Numbered from the stretch's first letter, positions 1 to 8,671 are shown. The stretch is 18,160 nucleotides of DNA from JALOAT01 sp041677345 (GCA_041677345.1 JBAYQE010000052.1:1-18160), one strand, 5' to 3'. Made by a program: numbers and translations. Notes: generated from the letters alone by a model not told the origin.

Positions 1-3
1 GCC

Positions 4-717
4 ATGACTTTCGACCCGCCGCTCATCGAAGGCGTCCTCCTGCGCCGCTACAAACGCTTCCTCGCAGACGTGCAACTGCCCGATGGCAGCATCATCACTG
101 CCCACACCCCTAACACCGGTTCCATGCTGGGCTGCTGCGATCCCGGCAGCCGGGTGTGGTTGCGCGATACCGGCAGCGCCACCCGCAAGTACCCGCACAC
201 CTGGGAACTGGTGGAAACCTTGAATGGGGTGCCGGTGGGCATCAATACCTCCATCGTGAACACCCTGGTGATCGAGGCCATCGGCCAGCGTTTCGCCGGT
301 GATCTGTCCGCTTACCGGACCATCCGCCAGGAGGTGCGCTACGGCCAGGAGAACAGCCGCATCGACCTGCTGTTGACGGACGGCCCCGGCGGACGGGACT
401 GTTACGTGGAGATCAAGAACGTCACGGCCCGTGACGATGCCGGATTCGCCATGTTTCCCGACGCGGTGAGCGTGCGCGGCACCAAGCACCTGAGGGAACT
501 GGCCGCCATGGTGGCGGTGGGGCACAGGGCGGTCATCTTCTTCTGCGTGCAGCGGGGCGATGTCCATACGGTGCGTCCGGCCGACGAGATCGACCCGGCC
601 TATGGCCGCGCCCTGAGGGAGGCGCTGGCCTCCGGCGTGGAGGCCCTGGCCTGTGCGGCCACCGTGGGTCCGCAGGGCGTTGTGCTGGACCGGCCCCTGC
701 CGGTGGTCTGTCCCTGA
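4..717 (+). CDS. sfsA: SfsA, sugar fermentation stimulation protein homolog
   Basis: This 237-residue protein has the usual SfsA length (about 235). It shows the family's conserved blocks: an N-terminal RYKRFLADV segment followed by H-TPNTGSM, a central SRIDLLL with Asp121, YVEIKNV with Glu136 and Lys138, then FPDAVSVRGTKHL and the C-terminal EIDPAYGRAL. The Asp...Glu-x-Lys arrangement matches the PD-(D/E)XK nuclease-like fold assigned to the family. SfsA was named for stimulating maltose gene expression in E. coli and is described as DNA binding; its exact biochemical role is unsettled. The ATG at position 4 is almost at the window edge, so its promoter and upstream ribosome site are not visible. 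It lies 45 bp ahead of the lolC-like gene on the same strand and could be co-transcribed with it. Family assignment is firm; function is not. Confidence 0.95.
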   Translation: MTFDPPLIEGVLLRRYKRFLADVQLPDGSIITAHTPNTGSMLGCCDPGSRVWLRDTGSATRKYPHTWELVETLNGVPVGINTSIVNTLVIEAIGQRFAGDLSAYRTIRQEVRYGQENSRIDLLLTDGPGGRDCYVEIKNVTARDDAGFAMFPDAVSVRGTKHLRELAAMVAVGHRAVIFFCVQRGDVHTVRPADEIDPAYGRALREALASGVEALACAATVGPQGVVLDRPLPVVCP

Positions 718-762
718 CGAATCACATACCTCGGCCCGCGGGTTGTGGTTCAATAGGCGCCC

Positions 763-2010
763 ATGTTCAGACCCCTCGAACTCTTCGTCGGCCTGCGTTA
801 CACCCGCGCCAAGCGCCGCAACCATTTTATTTCCTTCATCTCGCTCATCTCCATGGTGGGTATCGCCCTGGGTGTGACCGCGCTCATCACCGTGCTTTCG
901 GTGATGAACGGCTTCGAACAGGAGTTGCGCAACCGTATCCTGGGCATGACCTCCCACGTCACCATCGGCGGTTACGGCGACCCGGTGCAGGATTGGCCGG
1001 AGCTGGTCCGGCTCACTTCCAGCCACCCGGAGGTCCTGGGCGCGGCACCCTACATCCAGGCCGAGGGCATGCTCACCTACGGCAGCCGCGTGCGCGGCAC
1101 CCTGGTTCGCGGCATCCTGCCCGGGGAGGAGCCCAGGGTCTCCGAGGTGGGCGACAACATGGTGGCCGGGCGCCTCGACGACCTGCGCGCCGGTGAGTTC
1201 GGCATCGTGCTGGGCCGCGATCTGGCGCGGCTGCTGAACGTCACCGTGGGGGACAAGGTGACCCTGGTGACGCCGTCGGCCAACGTGAGTCCCGCGGGCA
1301 TCCTGCCACGCCTCAAGCGTTTCACCGTGGTGGGCGTGTTCGAGGTGGGCATGTACGAGTACGACAGCGCCCTCGCGCTGCTGCACCTCCAGGATGCGCA
1401 GCGCCTGTTCCGCATGGACGAAGGCGTGAGCGGTGTACGACTCAAACTGGACGACCTGTTCCGCGCCCCCTTCGTGGCCCGCGAACTGACTCAGACGCTG
1501 CCCGGTCTCTACCAGGTGAGCGACTGGACCTGGCAGCACGCCAACTTCTTCCGTGCCATCCGCACCGAGAAGACGGTGATGTTCGTGATCCTGTTCCTCA
1601 TCGTGGCGGTGGCGGCCTTCAACATCGTTTCCACCCTGGTCATGGTGGTGACCGACAAGCAGAGCGACATCGCCATCCTGCGCACCCTGGGGGCGAGCCC
1701 GCGCAGCATCATGATGGTGTTCATGGTGCAGGGCACCATCATCGGGATCATCGGTACACTGCTCGGCCTGGCCGGCGGCGTGAGCCTGGCGCTCAACGTG
1801 GAGACCATCGTGCCGGCGCTGGAGCGGCTGTTCGGTATCCAGTTCCTGCCGGCGGACGTCTACTACATCAGCGACCTGCCTTCGAAACTGCACTGGGAGG
1901 ATGTGGCGCGCATCTGCGGCGTGGCCTTCCTGCTCAGCCTGGTGGCGACGCTGTATCCGGCCTGGCGCGCCTCGCGCACCCAACCGGCGGAGGCGCTGCG
2001 CTATGAATGA
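763..2010 (+). CDS. lolC: LolC/LolE-family lipoprotein-releasing permease
   Basis: This 415-residue inner-membrane protein is the transmembrane subunit of the Lol ABC transporter, which extracts outer-membrane lipoproteins from the inner membrane and hands them to LolA. It has the family architecture: one N-terminal transmembrane helix (about residues 25-48, within SLISMVGIALGVTALITVL), a large periplasmic domain (about 50-265), then three C-terminal helices (about 270-295, 318-345 and 375-400) in an FtsX-like domain. The opening RYTRAKRRNHFISFISLIS is typical of LolC/E. It ends by overlapping the start of lolD by 8 bp, so translation is probably coupled. No second LolC/E paralog follows lolD, because the next gene is on the other strand. 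The subunit may therefore act as a homodimer, as in LolF-type systems, or the partner may lie elsewhere. The upstream ribosome site is weak. Family confidence is high; the LolC versus LolE/LolF label is not decided by the sequence. Confidence 0.93.
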   Translation: MFRPLELFVGLRYTRAKRRNHFISFISLISMVGIALGVTALITVLSVMNGFEQELRNRILGMTSHVTIGGYGDPVQDWPELVRLTSSHPEVLGAAPYIQAEGMLTYGSRVRGTLVRGILPGEEPRVSEVGDNMVAGRLDDLRAGEFGIVLGRDLARLLNVTVGDKVTLVTPSANVSPAGILPRLKRFTVVGVFEVGMYEYDSALALLHLQDAQRLFRMDEGVSGVRLKLDDLFRAPFVARELTQTLPGLYQVSDWTWQHANFFRAIRTEKTVMFVILFLIVAVAAFNIVSTLVMVVTDKQSDIAILRTLGASPRSIMMVFMVQGTIIGIIGTLLGLAGGVSLALNVETIVPALERLFGIQFLPADVYYISDLPSKLHWEDVARICGVAFLLSLVATLYPAWRASRTQPAEALRYE

Positions 2011-2698
2011 CATCGTGCTGGCCTGTAGCGGCCTGAAAAAGAGCTTTCGCGAAGGCGGTCTCGCCGTGGATGTGCTCAAGGGCGTGGACCTGAGCATCCG
2101 TCGTGGCGAGCGTGTCGCCATCGTGGGTGCATCGGGTTCCGGCAAGAGCACGCTGCTGCACCTGCTGGGTGGCCTGGACGTGCCCACGGAGGGCAGCATC
2201 GAGGTCAGCGGTCGTGCCATGGCCGCACTCAACGAGACCGAGCGTGGGCGCCTGCGCAACCGCAGCCTCGGCTTCGTCTACCAGTTCCATCATCTGTTGC
2301 CCGAGTTCACGGCCTTGGAGAACGTGGCCATGCCCTTGCTCATCGGCGGCGTGGCCACCACGGAGGCGCGCGAGCGTGCGGTCGCCATGCTCGGGCGCGT
2401 GGGTCTCGGTGAACGCCTGCTGCACAAGCCCGGTGAACTGTCAGGCGGTGAGCGCCAGCGCGCCGCCGTGGCCCGCGCCCTGGTATCGCGGCCCGCCTGT
2501 GTGCTGGCCGACGAGCCTACGGGCAACCTGGATCAGAAAACCGCCGAGAAGGTGTATGCGCTGATGCTGGAACTCAATCGGGAGCTGGGTACCAGCTTCG
2601 TGGTGGTGACCCACGATTGGGGCCTGGCGCAACGGATGGATCGCATGCTGGCGCTGGAGAACGGTGTGTTGGTGGAGAAGGAGAAGAGGGACGTTTAA
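2003..2698 (+). CDS. lolD: LolD, lipoprotein-releasing ABC ATPase
   Basis: This 231-residue ATPase powers the Lol lipoprotein exporter. It has a complete ABC domain: Walker A GASGSGKST at about residues 42-50, the signature LSGGE at 146-150 in LSGGERQRAAVARAL, Walker B VLADEP at 167-172 and the D-loop GNLD. The stretch QFHHLLPEFTALENV after the Q-loop is characteristic of LolD and the related MacB/FtsE group. The ATG at 2003 was chosen over an upstream start at 1901 because it yields MNDIVLACSGLKKSF, a normal LolD N-terminus, and because it overlaps the lolC stop in the sequence ATGAATGA. The upstream alternative would read through the coding region of lolC in another frame. It converges with the DUF2062 gene, leaving 13 bp between stops. 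Confidence 0.96.
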   Translation: MNDIVLACSGLKKSFREGGLAVDVLKGVDLSIRRGERVAIVGASGSGKSTLLHLLGGLDVPTEGSIEVSGRAMAALNETERGRLRNRSLGFVYQFHHLLPEFTALENVAMPLLIGGVATTEARERAVAMLGRVGLGERLLHKPGELSGGERQRAAVARALVSRPACVLADEPTGNLDQKTAEKVYALMLELNRELGTSFVVVTHDWGLAQRMDRMLALENGVLVEKEKRDV

Positions 2699-2711
2699 TC
2701 GTGGCGAGGGG

Positions 2712-3242
2712 TCAGGTGTCCTGGCGTGCCGCACGTTCGTCCTTCTTGCGCTGCCAATGCCGCACGATGCGCAGCCGCCACAGGCCGCGAATGGCAAAAT
2801 ACGACACAGCGGCACAGAGGGTACCAACCACGAAGCAGCCGAGCAGGAACGGCTGCCAGATGGCGCCGAGCTCCTGCATGAACCATTCGGCGGTGACCTG
2901 AAACTCCAGTGCCCGGGTCGGGGTACCCAGGATCCAGGCCCCCACCTTGTAGGCGAAGTAGAAGATCGGGGGCATGGTGATTGGATTGGTGAGCCACACC
3001 AGCGCCACCGAAATGGGCAGGTTGACCCGGAACAGCACGGCCAGCGCCGCCGACAACACCATCTGAAAGGGAATGGGCACAAAGGCGACGAATACACCCA
3101 CACCGAAGGCGCCCGAAGCGGAGCGGCGGTTGAGGTGGAACAGGTTGGGGTCGTGCAGGATCGTGCCGAAGAAACGCAGATAACGGTGCTCGCGGACCGT
3201 CTGGTGGTCAGGCATGAAACGCTTGATCAGTTTCTTCGGCAT
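2712..3242 (-). CDS. DUF2062 family membrane protein
   Basis: This is a 176-residue inner-membrane protein of unknown biochemical function. The family features are visible: an N-terminal basic stretch, then LFHLNRRSASGAFGVGVFVAFVPIPFQM (the GxxxGxFxxFxPxPxQ-type core, about residues 36-62). A hydrophobic region with VWLTNPITMPPIFYFAYKVG (about 83-102) follows, then a C-terminal helix around 128-150 and a charged tail. Two or three membrane segments are likely. Genes of this family often sit beside comEC in gammaproteobacteria, as here, where it is divergent from comEC. If comEC begins at 3299, only about 56 bp hold both promoters. A link to envelope biogenesis or DNA uptake is suggested by neighbourhood only. 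Confidence 0.88.
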   Translation of the reverse strand: MPKKLIKRFMPDHQTVREHRYLRFFGTILHDPNLFHLNRRSASGAFGVGVFVAFVPIPFQMVLSAALAVLFRVNLPISVALVWLTNPITMPPIFYFAYKVGAWILGTPTRALEFQVTAEWFMQELGAIWQPFLLGCFVVGTLCAAVSYFAIRGLWRLRIVRHWQRKKDERAARQDT

Positions 3243-3298
3243 GGATGCGGGTCCCTGGCAGGGCCGGGATTATCCAACATATTCATGGACACGCAAAT

Positions 3299-5611
3299 AT
3301 GGCGTCATGGACGATCGCCTTTCTACTCGGTGTCATCACACTTCAGCGCATCGCCGTCCTGCCGGAACCTGAGTGGGAAGGTGGGATTCTCCTTTTCCTG
3401 ATCCTGTTCGCGGCTGCCGGATCCTGGCGTGCCCGCCATGCATTTGTCCGGCGCCTGTTTCTTTGCTGTGTCGCCGCGGCCCTGGGGTTTGCCTGGGCGT
3501 ATCTGCATGCGACGGTTCGGCTGGCGGATACGCTGCCGACGGAACTGGAAGGCGTGGATCTGCAGGTGGAGGGCCGGGTGGTGGGACTGCCCGAATTCGA
3601 CGAACGCCGCGTGCGCTTTCTCTTCGAGCCTACCGGACTGGTCCTCAACGACCGCGCACATCCCTTTCGCGGGCGGTTGCGACTCGCGTGGTATGACGAG
3701 CCCCCGACCCTTGCGCCGGGTGAGCGCTGGCACCTCACAGTCAAGCTCAAACGGCCTCACGGCATGGCCAACCCGGGGACCTTCGACTACGAAGCCTGGC
3801 TGTTTCAGCAGGGGATCCGCGCCACCGGCTATGTACGTACCGCCGGTCGCAACCATCGCCTGGCGCAACCGTTATGGTGGCAAGCCCCCGTGGACCGGGC
3901 AAGAGCGGCCATCCGGGAGCAGATCATGGGGTTGGTGGGCGAAACACCCTTCACGGGCGTGTTGCTCGCACTGGCCATCGGTGACCGCAGTGGTGTGGCG
4001 TCCGCACAGTGGGACGTCTTCACTGCCACCGGCACCAATCACCTCATGGCGATTTCGGGTCTGCACATCGGATTGGTCGCCATGCTGGTGGGCCTCTTGG
4101 TACGCGTTGGCTGGCGCGGCCGGCTGACCCTGTATCTGCCCGCCCAGAAGGCGGCTGCCGGCGCCGCGCTCGCGGCGGCGGCACTCTATGCGCTGCTCGC
4201 GGGGTTTTCCGTACCGACGCAGCGTGCCTTGGTGATGATTGCCGTGGTCGCGCTCGCGCTCATGGTGGGGCGGCCCGTGCGCCCGGCGGCCGGCCTCGCC
4301 TTGGCCCTGATGGGCGTGTTGCTGCTCGACCCGTTCAGCGTGTTGAGCCCGGGCTTCTGGCTCTCGTTTGGCGCGGTGGCCGCCATCTTTCATGCCATGA
4401 CGGGCAGGCTCGGGGCGGAGGGCGTCTGGTGGCGCTGGGGCCGGGTGCAGGTGGTGGTGGCGGTGGCACTCACGCCGTTGCTGGTGCTGTTCTTCGGCAA
4501 CACCTCCGTGAGCGCGCCGGCGGCAAACCTGGTGGCGGTGCCGTGGGTGAGCTTCCTGGTGGTGCCTGTGGCCATCGCCGGCGCACTCGCAGCGGTGATG
4601 TTTCCCGCGCTCGCTACGGTACTGCTCCAGGTCGGGAATGCACTGATGGCATGGCTGTGGCCGTTCCTCGATCTGCTGGCGGCACTCGCCCCGGCGCCCC
4701 GTTTCGCAAGCCCGCCCGGGTGGGCCGTGCTCGCCGGCGGGATAGGCGCCGCCTGGCTGTTGGCGCCACGCGGCTGGCCTGCACGGGCCATCGGGGGACT
4801 TTGGCTGCTGCCCATGCTGCTGTGGGCCCCGGTACGGCCAAACCCGGGGGAGGTCTGGCTTACGCTGCTGGACGTGGGGCAGGGGCTTGCCACTGTCGTG
4901 GAAACCGCCGGGCACACCCTGGTCTACGATACGGGCCCGCGTTTTGGTCCGGATTTCGATACCGGGGAGGCGGTGGTGGACCCCTATCTTCGGGCGCGAG
5001 GCGCGCGGCGCATCGATACGCTGGTGGTGAGCCACGGCGATCTGGATCACATCGGCGGCGCGCGTTCCCTCACGGATGCTTGGCCGGTTTCGCGCCTGCT
5101 CTCGGGCGTCCCCGCCAAGGTGGACTGGACCGCCAACGAACCCTGCCAACGTGGTCAGGCCTGGGACTGGGACGGTGTGCATTTCGCAGTGCTGCACCCG
5201 CCCCGTGCCACCGGCGGTAATGATGGTTCGTGCGTGTTGCGCATCTCCGCACCGCGCGGTGAGCTGCTGCTCACCGGCGACATCGAGGCGGGCGTCGAGG
5301 CCGACCTGGTGGGGGCCGGCGCGCCGCTGCGCGCGCGGGTGTTGGTGGTGCCGCACCATGGCAGCAAGACCTCCTCCACGGAGGCTTTCATCGATGCCGT
5401 GGCGCCCGAGCTGGCGTTGCTGCCGGTGGGCTACCGCAACCGCTTCCGCCTGCCGCATCCTACCGTAGTGGCGCGTTACCGGACCCGCGGCATCACCCTG
5501 CTCGACACCGCCCAGGACGGCGCCGTCACCGTGCGCCTGGCCGCCGACGGATCCCTGCAAACGGTGACCTGGCGCGAGCATGGGCGCCGGTACTTCCATT
5601 GGCGGCCCTGA
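3299..5611 (+). CDS. comEC: ComEC/Rec2 DNA internalization channel
   Basis: This inner-membrane protein of about 770 residues carries incoming single-stranded DNA into the cytoplasm during natural transformation. The N-terminus has two hydrophobic helices, then an OB-fold-like region (about residues 70-180). A polytopic Competence domain follows (about 200-490, with AISGLHIGLVAMLVG and many helices). The C-terminal third is a metallo-beta-lactamase-like domain beginning LLDVGQGLATVVE. It carries HGDLDH with His579, Asp581, Asp583 and His584, and VVPHHGSKTSS with His686, so the catalytic-looking motifs are intact. ATG 3299 (MASWTIAFLLGV) is preferred to an in-frame ATG at 3245, because the extra 18 residues are polar and would leave only 2 bp to the divergent gene. 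It is full length with no frameshift, so competence is plausible if type IV pilus machinery exists elsewhere. Confidence 0.95.
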   Translation: MASWTIAFLLGVITLQRIAVLPEPEWEGGILLFLILFAAAGSWRARHAFVRRLFLCCVAAALGFAWAYLHATVRLADTLPTELEGVDLQVEGRVVGLPEFDERRVRFLFEPTGLVLNDRAHPFRGRLRLAWYDEPPTLAPGERWHLTVKLKRPHGMANPGTFDYEAWLFQQGIRATGYVRTAGRNHRLAQPLWWQAPVDRARAAIREQIMGLVGETPFTGVLLALAIGDRSGVASAQWDVFTATGTNHLMAISGLHIGLVAMLVGLLVRVGWRGRLTLYLPAQKAAAGAALAAAALYALLAGFSVPTQRALVMIAVVALALMVGRPVRPAAGLALALMGVLLLDPFSVLSPGFWLSFGAVAAIFHAMTGRLGAEGVWWRWGRVQVVVAVALTPLLVLFFGNTSVSAPAANLVAVPWVSFLVVPVAIAGALAAVMFPALATVLLQVGNALMAWLWPFLDLLAALAPAPRFASPPGWAVLAGGIGAAWLLAPRGWPARAIGGLWLLPMLLWAPVRPNPGEVWLTLLDVGQGLATVVETAGHTLVYDTGPRFGPDFDTGEAVVDPYLRARGARRIDTLVVSHGDLDHIGGARSLTDAWPVSRLLSGVPAKVDWTANEPCQRGQAWDWDGVHFAVLHPPRATGGNDGSCVLRISAPRGELLLTGDIEAGVEADLVGAGAPLRARVLVVPHHGSKTSSTEAFIDAVAPELALLPVGYRNRFRLPHPTVVARYRTRGITLLDTAQDGAVTVRLAADGSLQTVTWREHGRRYFHWRP

Positions 5612-5626
5612 TATGACCAGTACCAC

Positions 5627-5768
5627 AACGCGGAGGACGCGGAGGCGCGGAGGACGCAGAAAATGCAAAATTCCTGGAGGCGGATTCTGGGGGACGTCTT
5701 CATTCCGTGAGTACATCATCCATCCCTAACTCCCTTCGCGTCCTCCGCGCCTCCGCGTGCTCCGCGTT
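5627..5768. repeat. Fold-back (MITE/REP-like) intergenic element with 31-bp inverted arms
   Basis: Arms at 5627-5657 and 5738-5768 are reverse complements over 31 bp with a single mismatch, separated by 80 bp. Each arm is itself built from short units: CGCGGAGGA, CGCGGAGG, CGCGGAGGA. The element lies between comEC (stop at 5611) and exbB (start at 5852), outside any gene. Short purine-rich GCGGAG repeats in inverted pairs are, from memory, dispersed in many proteobacterial genomes. No open reading frame of note lies within it. Its transcript would fold into a long stem, which could also block readthrough from comEC into the exbB operon. No T-tract makes it a classical terminator. Confidence 0.9.
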
Positions 5769-5838
5769 CAACCCTCAGACTGGAACCATTGTCTAGGCGC
5801 CCAAGGGCCGGCTTTGGTAAAGTGTGCCGCGCTTTTTC

Positions 5839-5854
5839 GAGGGAGATTCGCGTG
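5839..5854 (+). promoter_or_regulatory. Ribosome binding site setting the GTG start of exbB
   Basis: The purine run GAGGGAG (5839-5845) lies 6 bases before GTG at 5852. It supports this GTG over the upstream TTG at 5789 and over the ATG at 5861. Confidence 0.75.
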
Positions 5855-6481
5855 TTCGAGATGATCGTCGCGGGCGGCTGGGTCATGGTGCCGCTCATCG
5901 TCTGCTCCATCGCCGCCATGGCCATCGTGGTGGAACGCTTTGTGAGCCTGCGTCAGGAGCGCATCGCACCCGCCAATCTGGTGAGCCAGATCCTCCAGGT
6001 CCATCAGGCTGGACAGCTGGACGCGCGCCGCATCTCGACCATCCGCGACTCCTCGCCCCTGGGGCGTGTGCTCGCTGCAGGTCTCATCAATCAGCGCCAT
6101 AGCCGCGAAGTGATGAAGGAGGCCATCGAAGATGTGGGCCGTCAGGTGGTGGCGGAACTGGAGCGCTTCCTCAATGCGCTGGGCACCATCGCCGCCATTT
6201 CACCGCTGCTGGGGCTGTTCGGTACCGTGCTGGGCATGATCAAGGTATTCACGGCCATCACCGCCGCGGGTGTGGGTAATCCCGGTGTGCTGGCAGGCGG
6301 CATCAGTGAGGCGCTCATCACCACCGCGGCAGGCCTGGCCATCGCCATCCCCTCCCTGTTCTTCTACCGCTATCTGCGTGCGCGCGTGGATACCCTGGCG
6401 CTCAAGATGGAAGAGGAGGCGCTCAGACTCATCGAAGTACTGCACGGCGAGCGGGAGCAGGACAGCCCGGAGGCCGCCTGA
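5852..6481 (+). CDS. exbB: ExbB/TolQ/MotA-family proton channel protein
   Basis: This 209-residue inner-membrane protein belongs to the MotA/TolQ/ExbB proton-channel family, which forms a pentamer and uses the proton gradient to drive a partner. Three membrane helices are visible: MIVAGGWVMVPLIVCSIAAM near the N-terminus, LNALGTIAAISPLLGLFGTVLGMIKVF around residues 108-135, and GISEALITTAAGLAIAIPSLFFY around 150-172. The conserved LGLFGTVxGM and TTAAGLAIAIP motifs are intact. The GTG start gives MFEMIVAGGWVM, a normal N-terminus. It overlaps exbD by one base and heads an operon with msbA, lpxK, a Trm112 protein and kdsB. No tonB is present nearby, so the energised partner is not shown. Members in this position are often labelled TolQ or ExbB without proof. 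Confidence 0.92.
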   Translation: MFEMIVAGGWVMVPLIVCSIAAMAIVVERFVSLRQERIAPANLVSQILQVHQAGQLDARRISTIRDSSPLGRVLAAGLINQRHSREVMKEAIEDVGRQVVAELERFLNALGTIAAISPLLGLFGTVLGMIKVFTAITAAGVGNPGVLAGGISEALITTAAGLAIAIPSLFFYRYLRARVDTLALKMEEEALRLIEVLHGEREQDSPEAA

Positions 6482-6903
6482 TGCGCCTGCAGCGCCGCCG
6501 CGCGGATGAGCCCGAGATCAATCTCACGTCACTTATCGATGTGGTCTTTCTGCTGCTCATTTTCTTCATGGTAGCCACCACTTTCGAACGCGAAACCCAG
6601 TTGAACGTGGAACTGCCCGAGGCAAGCGGTGAGGCGATCGCGGCCGAAGGCACGGTGGTGGAGGTCACCATCGATGCCGAGGGGCGCTACTACGTCAACC
6701 AGCAGGAAGTGGTCAACACCCGCATCGATACCCTGACTCGTGCCATGCAGCGCGCCGCAGGGGACCATGCACAACCCAAGGTCATTTTGAGTGCCGACCG
6801 CAAGACCCCGCACGAGGCGGTGGTGCGTGCCATGGATGCCGCCGGTCAGCTTGGCTACGTACACATCACCATCGCCACCGCAAAGCCGGACGGGGAAGAC
6901 TAA
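6481..6903 (+). CDS. exbD: ExbD/TolR-family proton channel partner
   Basis: This 140-residue protein has a short cytoplasmic N-terminus, one transmembrane helix (about residues 18-34, SLIDVVFLLLIFFMVATTF) and a periplasmic domain. Asp20 in INLTSLIDVVF corresponds to the conserved protonatable aspartate of ExbD/TolR. It works with the ExbB-like protein encoded just upstream (one-base overlap, TGATG) in a proton-driven motor. Its stop is directly followed by the ATG of msbA with no gap. The conserved pairing of exbBD with msbA and lpxK suggests a link to lipopolysaccharide export or envelope maintenance, but this is inference from position. Confidence 0.92.
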   Translation: MRLQRRRADEPEINLTSLIDVVFLLLIFFMVATTFERETQLNVELPEASGEAIAAEGTVVEVTIDAEGRYYVNQQEVVNTRIDTLTRAMQRAAGDHAQPKVILSADRKTPHEAVVRAMDAAGQLGYVHITIATAKPDGED

Positions 6904-8670
6904 ATGGCCGTTTCCGATACCGATTTGAGCGGCGTACATATTTACCGCCGCCTGCTCGGCTACATCCTGCCGCACTGGCGTGCCTTCGCGATCGCCGCCG
7001 TGGGTATGACCTTCGAGGCCAGCACCGAGACCGCCTTCGCCGCTCTCATCAGGCCGTTCGTGGATGGCAGTTTCGTGGAGCGCGATCCGGATGTGATCAT
7101 GTTCGCACCCATAGGCCTCATCCTGATCTTCCTGTTCCGCGGCGTGGCCTCATACCTCGCCTCCTTCTGGATGGGATGGGTGGCACGGCAGGTGATCAAG
7201 CACCTGCGTTCGCAGGTGTTCGGGAAGTTCCTGCGCCTGCCGGTGTCATATTTCGATCGCACGCCTTCGGGCAGCCTGCTGTCGCGCCTGGTGTACGACG
7301 TGGAGCAGGTGGCGCAGGCGAGTTCGCAGGTGATCACCGTCGCCGTGCGTGACACACTCACCGTGATCGGGTTGCTGGCCTGGATGTTCTACATCGACTG
7401 GATGCTCGCCTGCATTCTGCTGATCGGCACACCGCTCATTGCGCACATCACGCGCAAGATCAGTCGGCGCTTCCGGCGCTACAGCACACGCATCCAGGCC
7501 TCGGTGGCCGATGTGACCCATATCGCCGAGGAAGTCATCGAAGGCCAGCGCGTGGTGAAGATCTTCCCCGGCCAGGAATACGAACGCACGCGCTTCGAAG
7601 AGGCCAACGAGCGCAACCGCCACCTGCACATGCGCATGCTCGCCACCAGCGCCGCCAACGTACCCACGGTACAACTGGTAGCGGCCAGCGGCGCCGCCGT
7701 GGTCATCTACTCCGCACTCAATATGCTGGACACACTGACGGTCGGCACCTTCGTCTCGTTCGTGGCAGCAATGATGATGCTGCTCGCGCCGATCAAGCGC
7801 CTGACCGCCGTGAACGTGGCCCTGCAGCGCGGTATCGCCGCGGCGGGTACCATCTTCAAGTTCCTCGATGAGAAGGAAGAGAACGACACAGGCACGTTGC
7901 ACATCGAGCGGGTGCGCGGCGCCGTGGAATACCGCGATGTGCATTTCCGCTACACGCCGGAAGGCGCGGAAGTGCTCAAGGGTGTGAGTTTCATGCTGGA
8001 GCCCGGCAAATCCATCGCTTTCGTGGGCCGCTCGGGCAGTGGCAAGACGACGCTGGTGAATCTTCTCCCCAGGTTTTACGAACTGGAGTCCGGCAGCATC
8101 TTCCTGGACGGCACCGAAATACGGGATATCTCGATGGTCAGCCTGCGCAATCAGATCGCGCTGGTGAGCCAGCACATCACCTTGTTCAACGACACCATCG
8201 CCAACAATATTGCTTACGGCAGGCTCGGTCAGGCCACGCGCGAGGAAATCATCGAAGCCGCCGAGGCGGCCCATGCCATGGAATTCATCCGCGAGCTGCC
8301 CGATGGACTCGACACCATGGTGGGTGAGAACGGTGTGCTGCTCTCGGGCGGCCAACGCCAGCGTCTGGCCATTGCCCGTGCCCTGCTCAAGAACGCGCCG
8401 GTACTGATCCTGGACGAGGCCACGTCGGCACTGGATACGGCCTCCGAGCGTCATATCCAGGCGGCCCTCGAGAAGCTCATGGCCAATCGCTCCACCCTGA
8501 TCATCGCGCATCGGCTTTCCACCATCGAACGCGCGGATCGGATCGTGGTGATGGAGCAGGGCCGCATCATCGAGAGCGGGCGCCATGGCGAACTGCTTGC
8601 GCGCGACGGCGCTTACGCCAACCTCTACCGCATGCAGTTTGCCGACAACCCGGCTGCCGCCGCCTTGTGA
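6904..8670 (+). CDS. msbA: MsbA, lipid A-core flippase (ABC exporter)
   Basis: This is a 588-residue half-transporter of normal MsbA length. It has an N-terminal membrane domain (about residues 1-325, six helices) fused to an ABC ATPase domain. Motifs are complete: Walker A GRSGSGKTT at 375-383, signature LSGGQ at 480-484 in LSGGQRQRLAIARALL, Walker B LILDE at 501-505, and the H-loop IIAHRLSTIERADRI. The membrane domain contains VSYFDRTPSGSLLSRLVYDVEQV, an exporter coupling region found in MsbA. It acts as a homodimer that flips lipid A-core across the inner membrane. The neighbouring lpxK and kdsB, one base and two genes away, make MsbA the better call than a generic multidrug exporter. Confidence 0.95.
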   Translation: MAVSDTDLSGVHIYRRLLGYILPHWRAFAIAAVGMTFEASTETAFAALIRPFVDGSFVERDPDVIMFAPIGLILIFLFRGVASYLASFWMGWVARQVIKHLRSQVFGKFLRLPVSYFDRTPSGSLLSRLVYDVEQVAQASSQVITVAVRDTLTVIGLLAWMFYIDWMLACILLIGTPLIAHITRKISRRFRRYSTRIQASVADVTHIAEEVIEGQRVVKIFPGQEYERTRFEEANERNRHLHMRMLATSAANVPTVQLVAASGAAVVIYSALNMLDTLTVGTFVSFVAAMMMLLAPIKRLTAVNVALQRGIAAAGTIFKFLDEKEENDTGTLHIERVRGAVEYRDVHFRYTPEGAEVLKGVSFMLEPGKSIAFVGRSGSGKTTLVNLLPRFYELESGSIFLDGTEIRDISMVSLRNQIALVSQHITLFNDTIANNIAYGRLGQATREEIIEAAEAAHAMEFIRELPDGLDTMVGENGVLLSGGQRQRLAIARALLKNAPVLILDEATSALDTASERHIQAALEKLMANRSTLIIAHRLSTIERADRIVVMEQGRIIESGRHGELLARDGAYANLYRMQFADNPAAAAL

Positions 8671-8671
8671 C

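Noticed and set aside
3872..5719. A 615-codon open frame on the minus strand opposite comEC
   Set aside because: Its translation is Arg/His/Gln-rich low-complexity sequence typical of the complement of a GC-rich gene, and the + strand has an intact ComEC.
7246..8586. A 446-codon open frame on the minus strand opposite msbA
   Set aside because: It is fully antisense to an intact MsbA with all ABC motifs, and has no recognisable domain.
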